Assembly: GCF_018613805.1 (NCBI RefSeq)
Contig: NZ_JAGGPL010000018.1
Coordinates: 1-64,000, forward strand
Length of the DNA: 64,000 nt
Source: Arthrobacter sp. ISL-48
GTDB taxonomy: Bacteria > Actinomycetota > Actinomycetes > Actinomycetales > Micrococcaceae
Direction: 5' to 3'
The notes under the pieces were generated by a model. It ran no database searches. It was not told where the DNA came from and saw nothing but the letters and a program-made list of their open reading frames with translations. Positions within the stretch are counted from its first letter, which is position 1; every line of letters begins with the position of its first letter. The position numbers and the translations under genes were made by a program. Positions 1 through 8,230 of the stretch are shown in pieces.

Positions 1-22
1 CCAACCTGCCTGGGCAGTACAA

Positions 23-541
23 CTAGTCCAGGCTCCGGAGGTTGGTGGCACGCTTGCCCAGGCGCCGGAAAGCCCTGCGCTGGCCTATTTCGCTTGGTTC
101 GACGTCTGTACCCGGGTGGGGTGACGGAATCGATGTGACGAACTTGGCGAGTTCCTCACAGAGGACTCTCCAGCTGATGTCGGGATCAGTCGGGTAGGCG
201 TCTATCTCGGCCTGGCGTGCAGCCTCAAGTGCCGCCTCGCCGGCCGCTGTCAGTTCCACCTTGAATTGCCTTCGGTCTGAAGCGTGGCGGGTACGGGTGA
301 TATGGCCGGTGCTTTCCAACCGGGTCAGGACCCGGCCGAGCGTCTGGCTCTGCACATGCACCACGGACGCGAGCTGTTCCTGATTCAACGGCCCCAATGC
401 CAGTCCTTCGAGCGCGATCACAGCGGCCCGGGTCAGTCCGAGCGGAGCCAGGGCATCATCCTGCCGGCGCTGCACCATGCGGGCGGCCACAGTCAGCAAG
501 CGGTAGCTGTTCCGGGCATCTGGATCAACACTGCTGGTCAT
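23..541 (-). CDS. MarR-family transcriptional regulator
   Basis: This is a 172-residue winged-helix regulator of the MarR family, expected to bind palindromic DNA as a dimer. The winged-helix core runs from about residue 15 to 120, with the recognition region around 'VHVQSQTLGRVLTRLES' and the wing around 'RHASDRRQFKVELT'. I chose the ATG at 541 because AGGAAGG lies nine bases upstream; an in-frame ATG at 592 would add 17 residues but has a weak ribosome site. Two copies of a palindrome (614-625 and 638-649) sit just upstream, and the same palindrome lies before the flavin-split-barrel gene at 5331-5813. Autoregulation and control of that gene are inferred from these sites. The ligand is unknown. 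The basic tail (about residues 150-172) looks non-conserved. Confidence 0.85.
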   Translation of the reverse strand: MTSSVDPDARNSYRLLTVAARMVQRRQDDALAPLGLTRAAVIALEGLALGPLNQEQLASVVHVQSQTLGRVLTRLESTGHITRTRHASDRRQFKVELTAAGEAALEAARQAEIDAYPTDPDISWRVLCEELAKFVTSIPSPHPGTDVEPSEIGQRRAFRRLGKRATNLRSLD

Positions 542-613
542 CGGCCGCGGCCTTCCTGTGGATGGCGGGATCAGGGCACCTTCACCCTCCATGCGTCGCT
601 ACAGTCTCTACCA

Positions 614-649
614 TAAGCATGCTTAGCAACTGATTTGCAAGTATGCTTA
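614..649. promoter_or_regulatory. Putative MarR operator pair
   Basis: The perfect 12-bp palindrome TAAGCATGCTTA is at 614-625 and a near copy, CAAGTATGCTTA, is at 638-649, so the two are 24 bases apart from start to start. They lie upstream of the marR start. The same perfect palindrome recurs at 5867-5878. A role as binding sites for the adjacent MarR protein is inferred. Confidence 0.6.
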
Positions 650-712
650 CTAATTTGCCTGCTGATTCGCTTCACGAGCGCTTCCGCGGCCGGTCCCACC
701 GGCCAATGAACG

Positions 713-1462
713 CTAGCGCTTGCCCTTTTTCCGGGAGCCCTTGCCCCGACCCTTGTCCGGATTGGGCGCGTAGCGCTGGGCCACCTTCGGCTTCTTGACT
801 CCGGTCCCCCGCCTGTCCGGTTTTGGTTCCTTCTTGGGCTTCTCCTGCTGGGCGGACGGCTGGCGGGAGCTCTGGGCCGTGCGCCCGCGGACGATTCCGA
901 TGAACTCCTCAATGACCTCGTCCGTGGAATCGCTTGGCCAGGCCAATGCGATTTCAGTAACGGGGGCACCCGTGAGCCGGCGTGCCACGGTGTCCTTGAC
1001 GTTGAAGTGCCGGGCCACGGACATGGGCAGGACCACCAGGCCGGCACCCGACGCCACAATATGCATGGCAGCCTCGGGCCCACCCAGCGCGGCGACGTCC
1101 AAAAGCGTCTCCTCGGCCAGGTCTGCCAACGCCACTTCTTCAAACACCGAGATCTCGTGCCCTTTGGGCGCCACGACCACTGGCTGCTCCTCGTAGAGCG
1201 GGATGACATTGAGGCCTTCACGCTCCACCGGAAGCCGGACAAAGCTGAGGTCAGCGGCACCGTCACGCAACACGTCCAGTTGGGCGCCGTCGTCGGACAT
1301 GAATGCTTGCAGCGGGATATCCAATACGCGCTCTTCCCAGCGGCGGATCCACTTGCCCGGCGTCACCCCGGCAACGTAGGCGAACCGCAGCACGCGGGGG
1401 GCAGCCGGCTCGAAGGATTCGGAGGGGCTGGGGCTCTGCGGGGAATCATTGTCTGCGGGCAC
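713..1462 (-). CDS. LysR-type substrate-binding domain protein without HTH, basic C-terminal tail
   Basis: The protein resembles the effector-binding half of LysR-type regulators (periplasmic-binding-protein fold, about residues 20-190, with 'LRFAYVAGVTPGKWIRRWEE' at its start and 'GAGLVVLPMSVARHF' near its end), but there is no helix-turn-helix before it. The C-terminal ~45 residues are very rich in Lys, Arg and Pro, suggesting nucleic-acid or ribosome contact. I chose the GTG at 1462, giving 249 residues; a longer reading to 1621 would overlap the divergent gene at 1563. It faces the DUF5997 gene head to head; from my knowledge of actinobacterial genomes these two families are often neighbours. 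A DNA-binding regulatory role cannot be assumed, and the function is unknown. Confidence 0.75.
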   Translation of the reverse strand: MPADNDSPQSPSPSESFEPAAPRVLRFAYVAGVTPGKWIRRWEERVLDIPLQAFMSDDGAQLDVLRDGAADLSFVRLPVEREGLNVIPLYEEQPVVVAPKGHEISVFEEVALADLAEETLLDVAALGGPEAAMHIVASGAGLVVLPMSVARHFNVKDTVARRLTGAPVTEIALAWPSDSTDEVIEEFIGIVRGRTAQSSRQPSAQQEKPKKEPKPDRRGTGVKKPKVAQRYAPNPDKGRGKGSRKKGKR

Positions 1463-1562
1463 GTCTTCACAGTACCGCCCGGACAGCCGCGGGTTGCCTG
1501 GCTGGTGCTGCTCTGGTGCTGCTTTGGTGCTCTGCGAGCAGGCAGCCGGATACCCTTGAAGC

Positions 1563-1967
1563 ATGACCTCTGCAAACTCCCAGTCCATGAAGCCGGCCAC
1601 CGTTGCCAAGAAGCTTGGCATCTACCTGCCCGCGACACCGCAGGAGTTCCAGGATTCAACCATCAGCCGCGAGGATTTCGCCGAACTGCAGGCCAACCCG
1701 CCGGAGTGGCTCCTCGAACTGCGTCGCAACGGACCGCACCCGCGCCCCGTCGTGGCACAGAAGCTGAACGTCTCCATCAGCGGCCTGGCCCGCGGCGGCG
1801 TTGAGGACGCGCTCACGACGGCGGAAATCACCGCGCTGCTGCAGGCTCCCCCGGCCTGGCTGGTCGCCGAACGCTCCACCCACGCTGCCGTCCGCGCCGA
1901 GGCCCAGCGGGTCAAGGACGAGGCGGCCAAGAAGGAAGCCAAGAAGGCCCGCGCCTCGGCTGAGTAG
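1563..1967 (+). CDS. DUF5997 family protein
   Basis: This 134-residue soluble protein matches the DUF5997 family as I know it, with an N-terminal 'MKPATVAKKLGIYLPATP' block, a 'NPPEWLLELRRNGPHPRPVVA' block and a predicted helix-turn-helix-like stretch 'LNVSISGLARGGVEDALTT'. The last ~25 residues form a charged, Lys/Ala-rich helix. It is divergent from the LysR-like effector-domain gene, whose start is about 100 bases away, so both probably share the 1463-1562 spacer as promoter. An alternative ATG at 1587 would remove eight residues. No biochemical role is known to me. Confidence 0.8.
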   Translation: MTSANSQSMKPATVAKKLGIYLPATPQEFQDSTISREDFAELQANPPEWLLELRRNGPHPRPVVAQKLNVSISGLARGGVEDALTTAEITALLQAPPAWLVAERSTHAAVRAEAQRVKDEAAKKEAKKARASAE

Positions 1968-2063
1968 GCCCTGCCGGTGCGAAGTCCTATGCCTGTCCGC
2001 CCGTCCATACCTTAACGGTCAGGATCCGCCGGACGAGGTTAGGACCGTCCAGCCGGTGCACCG

Positions 2064-2444
2064 TCAGTCCTGGTGCAGCTGCACGAAGTTGCCGCAGCCG
2101 TCGTCGAACACTGCTGTGGTCCCGGACGGGCCGTTGCTGGGTTCGCCCTGGAAAATCACTCCGGCGCCAACAAGCCTGCGGTATTCCGCCTCCACGTCCG
2201 GCACGCCAAAGACGATGGCTGGGATCCCCGCGTCATGCAGTCCGTTCATGTAGGCCGCACCGATCGGGTTGTCGCTGGGCTCCAGCAGCAGCCCTACTGA
2301 ACCCGTATCTGCTCCCGGATCCTTGATGATGAACAGGTTGTATTCCGGCACAACCAGCAGCGTTTCGAAGCCCAGCGTCCCCGTATAGAACGCATGGGCC
2401 GCGGCCGGATCCTGGACGTGGATGCTGCACATTTTGAGTCTCAT
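2064..2444 (-). CDS. VOC-family (glyoxalase/bleomycin-resistance-like) protein
   Basis: This 126-residue protein has the two-module beta-alpha-beta-beta-beta layout of the vicinal-oxygen-chelate superfamily. It begins 'MCSIHVQDPAAAHAFYTGTL', typical of the first module, and ends with 'GPSGTTAVFDDGCGNFVQLHQ', typical of the last strand with its metal-ligand Gln or Glu position. Members include dioxygenases, lyases and antibiotic-binding proteins, so the substrate cannot be assigned. It converges on the DUF5997 gene across 96 bases and is divergent from the membrane protein at 2567. AGGACC immediately upstream of the ATG supports the start. Confidence 0.85.
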   Translation of the reverse strand: MRLKMCSIHVQDPAAAHAFYTGTLGFETLLVVPEYNLFIIKDPGADTGSVGLLLEPSDNPIGAAYMNGLHDAGIPAIVFGVPDVEAEYRRLVGAGVIFQGEPSNGPSGTTAVFDDGCGNFVQLHQD

Positions 2445-2566
2445 GGTCCTACGCTACGCGGCCGCAACGCGCCGAAACAGCAGCCATTGACCGACGCGTC
2501 CGCAGGGGTTGCAATGGAAGGAGCGGCCCCCAGATTCCATGGGCCGACCCTGATGCTTGGAGGTGC

Positions 2567-3157
2567 GTGGTGCCAGCCGTTACAGAATCCATCGTGCTGG
2601 GAGCCTGGACCGCACTGTTCTGGGGTGCCATCCTGGTCTGCACGGTTGCCGTCACGGTGTTCGCCGTTCGACGTCACATTTCCCTGTCCGGGGAGCGCGG
2701 CGACACGTTGTTCTGGGACCTGTTTATGGGATCGGCCGTGGCGGTCCCGGCGATCCTCATCCCCACGCTGGCGTCGCCTTGGGCTGGCGTAGCCCTTGCT
2801 GCGTTGGGCGGAGCAACAGGCTTTGCGGCCTACCGGAGCCACCCGCGGATCATGGCATGGCAGTCCCTCCGCCGGCAACAGCGCCAGGACCAGCCGCGTA
2901 ACCGGGCCGCGGCTGAACGGCACGATGCCCTGCTGGAACGCTGGCGGCAGTACGAACTGGACCCGGCCTCCTGTATCGACTACCCGGCCATGACCGATGT
3001 CCGGCTGCCTGAAACCTCCGCTCTCATCAGGGCCATGCGCGAGGCAGAGCAGCTCAGGGCGGCGCGGCACCTGGGCTACCTTCCCGCCGTCGACCGTTTG
3101 GATCAGGCACTGCTGGCTGCGGAGAAGGCTGCTGGCATTCCAGTCCGCGGCATTTGA
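2567..3157 (+). CDS. Hypothetical membrane protein
   Basis: I do not recognise this 196-residue protein. It starts at a GTG in GTGGTG and shows three likely membrane segments: about residues 8-32 ('IVLGAWTALFWGAILVCTVA'), 52-70 and 72-90. After these it becomes cytoplasmic, charged and helical, with many Arg, Glu and Gln and a conserved-looking stretch 'RWRQYELDPASCIDYPAMTD' around residue 125. That arrangement resembles small actinobacterial membrane proteins with a C-terminal coiled-coil tail. It is followed 69 bases later by another hypothetical gene on the same strand; co-transcription is possible but unproven. Confidence 0.75.
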   Translation: MVPAVTESIVLGAWTALFWGAILVCTVAVTVFAVRRHISLSGERGDTLFWDLFMGSAVAVPAILIPTLASPWAGVALAALGGATGFAAYRSHPRIMAWQSLRRQQRQDQPRNRAAAERHDALLERWRQYELDPASCIDYPAMTDVRLPETSALIRAMREAEQLRAARHLGYLPAVDRLDQALLAAEKAAGIPVRGI

Positions 3158-3226
3158 CGCGGCCCATGTTAAGGGCCGTGTCCTCATGGCTGGAACCGGG
3201 CAGGGGCACCCCCGTAGCCTTCGAAG

Positions 3227-3838
3227 ATGGAACCCACAGAAGCGGAACTTCGTGATCAGTACGGCAGACGACTGGAAGACAAGGGGGCCTGGCGGCAGGC
3301 CACCACTCTTGAAGCCGCCGGCGAACTGACGGCCCGCTGGCTCGAAGGCACCAGCCAGTACCAGGCGGCAACGTTCACGCCCGGTTACGACGACGAGACG
3401 GGTCCCATCGCTGCCGAGCTCGCCGCGCTCAACAGGAATGGCCTGTTCACCAAGGAATCACAACCCGGACTCAAGTCCCCCCGCAGCGCCCAGCGCCAAT
3501 ACGTTACCGGCTTCTGCAGCGCCGAAACGGCAGCAGAGCTCCTGAACCTTTCCACCCGGACCGAGTTGGTCACGGTGGCGCATGCCCCTGGCGAGTCGAG
3601 CAGCGCGGCAATCCCCGTGACCCTGGATGGCCGCGAGGTGGTCACCGTCCTGGGGTCCAGCGAGAATCCTGTGCAGGAGGACCAGATCGAGGGCTGGGCG
3701 GATGAGTCCAATGAAACCCTGGCACTCCTGCTCGCCGATTCCTGGTACGTAGAAATCCTGGACCCGATCTGGGGACGCAATAACGTCCTGCTGCCGGCCA
3801 TACAATCCGCGCTTAGGGCACGGCAAGCGCCGATTTAG
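3227..3838 (+). CDS. Hypothetical protein resembling DUF6919
   Basis: This is a 203-residue soluble protein. The order 'TARWLEG', 'PGYDDETGPIAAEL', 'LNRNGLFTKESQPG' and a later 'QRQYVTGFC' is what I recall from the actinobacterial DUF6919 family, whose function is unknown. The second half (residues 105-200) contains 'VTLDGREVVTVLG' and ends in 'WYVEILDPIWGRNNVLLPAI'. There is no signal peptide or membrane segment. The family assignment rests on motif memory only. Confidence 0.7.
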   Translation: MEPTEAELRDQYGRRLEDKGAWRQATTLEAAGELTARWLEGTSQYQAATFTPGYDDETGPIAAELAALNRNGLFTKESQPGLKSPRSAQRQYVTGFCSAETAAELLNLSTRTELVTVAHAPGESSSAAIPVTLDGREVVTVLGSSENPVQEDQIEGWADESNETLALLLADSWYVEILDPIWGRNNVLLPAIQSALRARQAPI

Positions 3839-3902
3839 CAGTCGATGCAGCGCGTCCCACGGTTGGTTGTCCCGGTCCGGCGGTCGCGGCTGTACGACGC
3901 CG

Positions 3903-5201
3903 CTATGTAGATATCGCCGCCACAATTTCCGCGACGTAGGCCTGCGAGGAACTCATCGAGCCGCGGAACCAGCACACGGCGTGCACGCCCGGATCGCCGG
4001 GAACTACCATGGGCCGCAGATTGTCCACGTCCGAACCTTCAGTGACGGCTTCCCAGGCCCACGTGGCACCTGCGTTGGAGGTGCGCCCTGAGTAGATCTC
4101 GTGGTGGTCGGTGGGCTCACCGGAGCGCGGATCCACGGGCGTGGAAATGTACACCTGGTCCAGATCGTGCGGGTTGATGGCACCGAGCCCGGTGTAGTCC
4201 TGCTCATGCGGCAGGAGCGCTGCACCGGCAACCGCCAGCGGGTGCAGGCTCCAGGACGCCCCGTCGAAGCGGGCATAGAGCAAGCGATGATCGTCCACGT
4301 CGAGCTGCTGCCTCTGCGTAATGACTCCGCTGACGTCGTTGGCCCGGCAAGTCAAGACGGCGGCCACTTGCGTCCCTTGGCCGCGCAGATCCGCGGTCCA
4401 ACCATGGGTGAGGACATCTCCGTTCATCTCGGTGCCGGCCTTGAAGATGGTGGTCAGCCCGGCCTGGGAGACTCCGGCGGAGCCAATCACCGGCTTGCCG
4501 ACGACGCGGCCGTCGGCGTCGTGCAGCGCGTCCCCCTGCACGTAGCCGTGGTAGATGCTGTTGTTGAAATCGCGCGGGTGGTGGTCTGTGGTGATGAGGT
4601 CAATCCGGTCCGTACCGTTGGAGCAGTAGCGGGTGTAACCGTTGACATACCCAATCTTGGGCCGGGTGAAGAGCTTGCCGCCATAGCCCCAGGAGGTGCC
4701 GTCGTCGTCCGAGACGATCAGTGTGGGATCGTCGTTGATGGCGCGGACAAAGTTGTAGGTCCGGCCCTCCGACGAAAGCCGGTGCAGGTTCGAGTACGTG
4801 ACGCCCCGGCCGGCTGCGAGTTCGGTCCAATCGAACGTTCCCTCGGGGCCCCACTCCGAGGCGTCGTGAGGACGGACTGAAATGCGCCAACGGGAGAAGT
4901 TGTCCGTCTTGTGCTTGGCGTACATCGCAACGTACCGGCCGTCAGGCCTGATCAGGAGTGCCGGTGCGTTGTGGTCGTCCGATTCCAACTGCTCGTGCAG
5001 GACATGGACCGTCGCTTCGCCCGTGGACAGGTCAAGGACTGCCACCTCGATGTTGCCGCCCCTGACCGGACCGCCTGCACCTTCCGGGGCGGCCACCGAT
5101 CCCACCAGCAAGGTGTTGTTGGCGGGATCGATGAGGGCCCGCTCGTCCTGGAACCAGCACCAGGCGCCGTTGTCGTTAAGGAGTACAGGAGCATTCGGCA
5201 T
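3903..5201 (-). CDS. BNR-repeat (beta-propeller) protein, sialidase-like fold
   Basis: This 432-residue protein looks like a member of the BNR_4-type propeller group. Evidence is the 'GAWCWFQDERALID' opening and recurring Asp-box-like stretches such as 'SDDDGTSWGYGGKLF' and 'SNAGATWAWEAVT'. Relatives include polysaccharide lyases and glycan-binding proteins, so a carbohydrate target is plausible. No signal peptide is visible, which argues for an intracellular enzyme or for export by another route. The ATG at 5201 has GAGGAAC upstream. Catalytic residues cannot be assigned by eye. It stands alone between unrelated genes, so the context gives no pathway. Confidence 0.75.
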   Translation of the reverse strand: MPNAPVLLNDNGAWCWFQDERALIDPANNTLLVGSVAAPEGAGGPVRGGNIEVAVLDLSTGEATVHVLHEQLESDDHNAPALLIRPDGRYVAMYAKHKTDNFSRWRISVRPHDASEWGPEGTFDWTELAAGRGVTYSNLHRLSSEGRTYNFVRAINDDPTLIVSDDDGTSWGYGGKLFTRPKIGYVNGYTRYCSNGTDRIDLITTDHHPRDFNNSIYHGYVQGDALHDADGRVVGKPVIGSAGVSQAGLTTIFKAGTEMNGDVLTHGWTADLRGQGTQVAAVLTCRANDVSGVITQRQQLDVDDHRLLYARFDGASWSLHPLAVAGAALLPHEQDYTGLGAINPHDLDQVYISTPVDPRSGEPTDHHEIYSGRTSNAGATWAWEAVTEGSDVDNLRPMVVPGDPGVHAVCWFRGSMSSSQAYVAEIVAAIST

Positions 5202-5291
5202 CGGAGTTCCTCGGCTTGCATCGTTTCAAAAATCGATCCCGAACATCCTAGCCAACGAGGTTGCCGGAATACAGGGCGCGCCCACGCAGAC

Positions 5292-5324
5292 GGCGGGGCT
5301 GGCGCATACGCGCCCGGCCCCGCC
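5292..5324 (-). terminator. Candidate terminator after the flavin-split-barrel gene
   Basis: An 8-bp inverted repeat (GGCGGGGC at 5292-5299 and GCCCCGCC at 5317-5324) starts seven bases beyond the stop codon of the gene at 5331-5813. There is no clear U-tract, so intrinsic termination is uncertain. Confidence 0.4.
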
Positions 5325-5330
5325 GGTCAG

Positions 5331-5813
5331 TTACAGCTCAACCGTGCCGCTTTCGCCAACACTCATCCGGCTGTGCGTCACTTTGGACTTCACCCATTGG
5401 AAGACCGTGGCCGCGGTACCGCCGGGACTGGTCCAGTACTCCGCAGAATCCGAGTCCACGCGGAGCAGGCACACTTCAGGGGTGTCCGGTCCGTCGGGGA
5501 ACCAGGCTTCAACCGTCTGGTTCCACATTTCACGGATCTTGGCGCGGTCGGTGACCACTTCGGCAATTCCGGCCGCGGAAACCCATTCGGTGCGTTTTCC
5601 GAAGGAGACGTTGACCCGCGGATCAGCCCGGACATGGGCCACTTGGGAGGTGCCGAGCCCGGTGAAGAACCACATGTCGCCGTCATCCTTCACTTCCTGG
5701 ACAGCCAGGGGCCGGCTGACGAGGGCGCCTTCCTCGTTGATCGTGGTCAGCATTCCGATGTGGGAGTCATTGATGATCTCCGTAACCTTGTTGATGTTTT
5801 CAGCTTCAGTCAT
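5331..5813 (-). CDS. Pyridoxamine 5'-phosphate oxidase-family (general stress protein 26-like) flavin/F420 split-barrel protein
   Basis: This 160-residue protein has the split beta-barrel of the PNPOx-like superfamily and looks most like the general-stress-protein 26 group. The start is 'MTEAENINKVTEIINDSHIG' followed by 'MLTTINEEGALVSRPLAVQE', the usual flavin-contact strand pair, then 'GDMWFFTGLGTSQVAHV' and 'PRVNVSFG'. It ends with an acidic/Trp-containing tail. The ATG at 5813 is preceded by GAGGTGAG; a longer reading upstream would run through the operator-like palindrome at 5867-5878. That palindrome matches the site before the MarR gene at 23-541, so MarR control is inferred. Cofactor (FMN, FAD or F420) and substrate cannot be decided here. 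Confidence 0.85.
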   Translation of the reverse strand: MTEAENINKVTEIINDSHIGMLTTINEEGALVSRPLAVQEVKDDGDMWFFTGLGTSQVAHVRADPRVNVSFGKRTEWVSAAGIAEVVTDRAKIREMWNQTVEAWFPDGPDTPEVCLLRVDSDSAEYWTSPGGTAATVFQWVKSKVTHSRMSVGESGTVEL

Positions 5814-5866
5814 GTACTCACCTCGTTCTGATCCATGCAGGGAAGATCCCTCGGCCAGCCTATTGG

Positions 5867-5878
5867 TAAGCATGCTTA
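5867..5878. promoter_or_regulatory. Putative MarR operator upstream of the PNPOx-family gene
   Basis: The perfect palindrome TAAGCATGCTTA lies 54 bases upstream of the ATG at 5813 and is identical to the one at 614-625 in front of marR. The identity over 12 bases is observed; control by the MarR protein is inferred. Confidence 0.6.
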
Positions 5879-5914
5879 TATTCCAGCCCGAGCGTGCCCA
5901 GCCAGTCCGCAGGC

Positions 5915-7309
5915 TTAGGCGGGAGCGGGAACGCGGGCCACCTCGCAGATGCGGGCTGCGGTCAGGCGGCCCATCCGGATGGCACCGTCCACGTGCTGGT
6001 ATCCCTCCGCCGCGAGGTCGGAGGAAGACCAGTAAATCGGTCCGACGGGTGCGTGCTGGTCCTTGCCGTAGCGATGCAGGCCACCCAGATCGTAGCTTGA
6101 GGCGTAGGCGCCCCGCGTCCATTCCTCGGAGCCCCAGTCGGATTCGTAGTAGACCTCCGGCTCCAGCGCCTTATCCCCCAGGAAACCGGCAAGTGACTCA
6201 AGCACCACGCGCTTACGGTCTTCGGCGCTCAGCTCGAAGACGGCGTCGGCTTTTTCGTCGGAAATGAAGCCCACCAGAGTGCCACGCGAATCGCCGTGGT
6301 TGGTGTTGTCATACACCTCCTGGACCAGCGAACCGGCGCCGAAGCCGGTACCGGACAATCCATCTTCACGCCAGAACGGTGTGCTGTAGACGGCATGGAC
6401 CTTGATGACCAGGCCCAGCGACTGGTGCTGGTGCATCTGGTGCTGGCGTCGCGGCAGCGGCGGATTGAAGGACACGCGCGAATAAAGGTTGGGTGGCACG
6501 GCCATGATCACAAACCGCGCGTTCACGGTGGCACGCTCGGAAACCACGCTCACGCGGTAGTTGCTGGCATCGCCTGATGCCGCCGGCTCCCAGTTGATGG
6601 TCCGCACCGGACTATTAAGGACGACGTCGTCCCCCAGCTCCTGCGCCTGCAGCAGGGAGACCTGCTGCATTCCGCCGATGACCCGCTTGTCCAGGATGAA
6701 GTCCTCGTCCGTCAGATGGGTGAAGGACCCCGCCGAGGCCGCCATCAGGATGGCCTGGAGCGCTGAGAATGCGTGCGCAGGCTTGGTGAGCATGCCGCCG
6801 GCGATGAACAAGCCGATGTTCTTACAAGCTTCCTCGTTGTTCGAGTGGGCACGCAGCCAGTGGTGGAAGGAGATGGTGTCCAGTTCACGGGCCTTGGGGT
6901 GAGCCCAAGGTTCGGTGGGTCCGATTTCCGCGGCAAGCCCGTCCAGCAGCGCTATCAGCTTGTCCATCTCGACGGCGGTGGCGGCGTCGACGGGGAAGGA
7001 GTCGCCTGTGTAGCGCAAGGGGCTCCCGTCGGCGCCGATATAGATCGACTCACCGTCCCGGTACCGGGAATAGGTCTTGAGGCCGAGTTCGTCCAGCAGG
7101 TCCAGGAGTACTGTCTGGTCCGGCGAGACCCACTGGCCGCCGATTTCCAGCATGGCGCCATCCACGGTCTCGGTCCAGGTGCGTCCACCCACCCGGTCCC
7201 GGGCCTCCAGCACGGCAACGCTGAGGCCGGCTTTTTTCAGTTCGCGGGCAGCTGTCAGTCCCGACGGCCCGGCTCCGACGACAACGACGTCGCGGTCAAG
7301 GTTAAGCAT
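5915..7309 (-). CDS. Flavin-containing monoamine/putrescine oxidase-like protein
   Basis: This 464-residue protein is a flavin amine oxidase of the monoamine/putrescine oxidase type, oxidising primary amines to aldehydes with release of ammonia and hydrogen peroxide. The N-terminal FAD-binding motif is 'VVVGAGPSGLTAARELKKAG' at about residues 9-28, followed by the 'EARDRVGGRTWT' block. The C-terminal FAD block is 'GPIYWSSSDLAAEGYQHVDG' near residue 430. Length and motif order match bacterial putrescine oxidases, but the exact amine cannot be read from sequence. It is divergent from a TetR gene, and a 21-bp palindrome lies in the 140-base spacer, so local TetR repression is likely. Confidence 0.88.
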   Translation of the reverse strand: MLNLDRDVVVVGAGPSGLTAARELKKAGLSVAVLEARDRVGGRTWTETVDGAMLEIGGQWVSPDQTVLLDLLDELGLKTYSRYRDGESIYIGADGSPLRYTGDSFPVDAATAVEMDKLIALLDGLAAEIGPTEPWAHPKARELDTISFHHWLRAHSNNEEACKNIGLFIAGGMLTKPAHAFSALQAILMAASAGSFTHLTDEDFILDKRVIGGMQQVSLLQAQELGDDVVLNSPVRTINWEPAASGDASNYRVSVVSERATVNARFVIMAVPPNLYSRVSFNPPLPRRQHQMHQHQSLGLVIKVHAVYSTPFWREDGLSGTGFGAGSLVQEVYDNTNHGDSRGTLVGFISDEKADAVFELSAEDRKRVVLESLAGFLGDKALEPEVYYESDWGSEEWTRGAYASSYDLGGLHRYGKDQHAPVGPIYWSSSDLAAEGYQHVDGAIRMGRLTAARICEVARVPAPA

Positions 7310-7350
7310 GATGTTCCTCTCTCTGTGGCCGCGTCCGTGATGCGGACCAC

Positions 7351-7371
7351 TAAATGAATGTCATTCATTTA
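7351..7371. promoter_or_regulatory. TetR-type operator between amine oxidase and TetR genes
   Basis: A 21-bp palindrome has arms TAAATGAATG and CATTCATTTA around a central T. It sits 42 bases upstream of the amine oxidase start and 79 bases upstream of the TetR start. The TGAATG/CATTCA core is typical of TetR operators. Binding by the neighbouring TetR protein is inferred from position. Confidence 0.75.
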
Positions 7372-7449
7372 TTAGAACTATAGCTGTTCGCGCCACCAGC
7401 CGGAAGAGGCTGATGGAATAATGCTGGAGAACCCACCGAAAGGCCAGTA

Positions 7450-8178
7450 ATGCCGGCAGCATCAGCCGCACCAGGAAGTCCCGCCGGAACCAAACGCACG
7501 CGTGACGCCGCAGCACCGTCCGGGAACACCCCGGCAACCATCCGCCGGCGGGCCGGACGGCCTTCGTCTGCGGTCCTGGACAAAGCGGGCATCACGGCTG
7601 CGGCGCTCGATCTCATTAGCAGGAATGGCTACGACGGCCTCACCATGGCCGGGCTGGCGAGGCTGCTGGACGTGGCGCCGTCGGCCCTTTACAACCACGT
7701 GACATCAAAGCAGGACGTACTCCTGCTGGTGGAAGACCATCTCGCCGCTTTGGTGGACGTCTCCGGCTTTGGGGCGGGAAGCTGGGAGGACGCAGTCCGC
7801 ACGTGGGCCTGGAGTTACCGCGACGTTTTCGCCCAGCACACTCCCCTGATTCCGGTGATTGCAGTCCTTCCCGTCACGGATGCGCCCCAGACCCTCGCCA
7901 TGTACGAGACCGTGAGCAGGGGCTTCCTTGATGCAGGCTTCCCGCAGGAGCGCATCGTCTCCTCCATCGTGGCGCTGGAGTCCTTCATCTTCGGCTCGGC
8001 CTATGACGTCACGGCACCGGCGGACATTTTCGACGCCGGAAGCATGGCTGGCTCGACGCCGCATTTCACCGCCGCAGTGCAGACCCTCGCGGAGCAGGGG
8101 CACGAGCGTCCGGCCGACGCCGCCTTCCGCCTGGGACTCGAGGCGCTTATCGCCGGCTTGGGGGCACTGCGGGGCTAG
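7450..8178 (+). CDS. TetR-family transcriptional regulator
   Basis: This 242-residue protein has a long, probably disordered Ala/Pro/Arg-rich N-terminus (about 40 residues), then a TetR DNA-binding domain. The helix-turn-helix is 'TMAGLARLLDVAPSALYNHV' followed by 'TSKQDVL'. The C-terminal part (about 100-240) is the helical ligand-binding domain, with no recognisable ligand signature. An internal start near residue 37 ('AGRPSSAVLDKAGITAAALD') would fit the family length better, but no ATG or GTG with a clear ribosome site decides it. It is divergent from the amine oxidase and probably represses it through the palindrome at 7351-7371. Confidence 0.87.
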   Translation: MPAASAAPGSPAGTKRTRDAAAPSGNTPATIRRRAGRPSSAVLDKAGITAAALDLISRNGYDGLTMAGLARLLDVAPSALYNHVTSKQDVLLLVEDHLAALVDVSGFGAGSWEDAVRTWAWSYRDVFAQHTPLIPVIAVLPVTDAPQTLAMYETVSRGFLDAGFPQERIVSSIVALESFIFGSAYDVTAPADIFDAGSMAGSTPHFTAAVQTLAEQGHERPADAAFRLGLEALIAGLGALRG

Positions 8179-8230
8179 CTAAAGCGGAGCGTGCCGCGGT
8201 TTGACGCATTCCATCCGCGCAGCTTCCCTC

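Noticed and set aside
713-1621. 302-codon version of the LysR-like gene
   Set aside because: It would overlap the divergent DUF5997 gene by 59 bases, and its extra N-terminus does not resemble a helix-turn-helix.
5331-6122. 263-codon version of the PNPOx-family gene
   Set aside because: The extension runs through the operator palindrome and into the amine oxidase gene and is Arg/Pro-rich; the ATG at 5813 has a good ribosome site.
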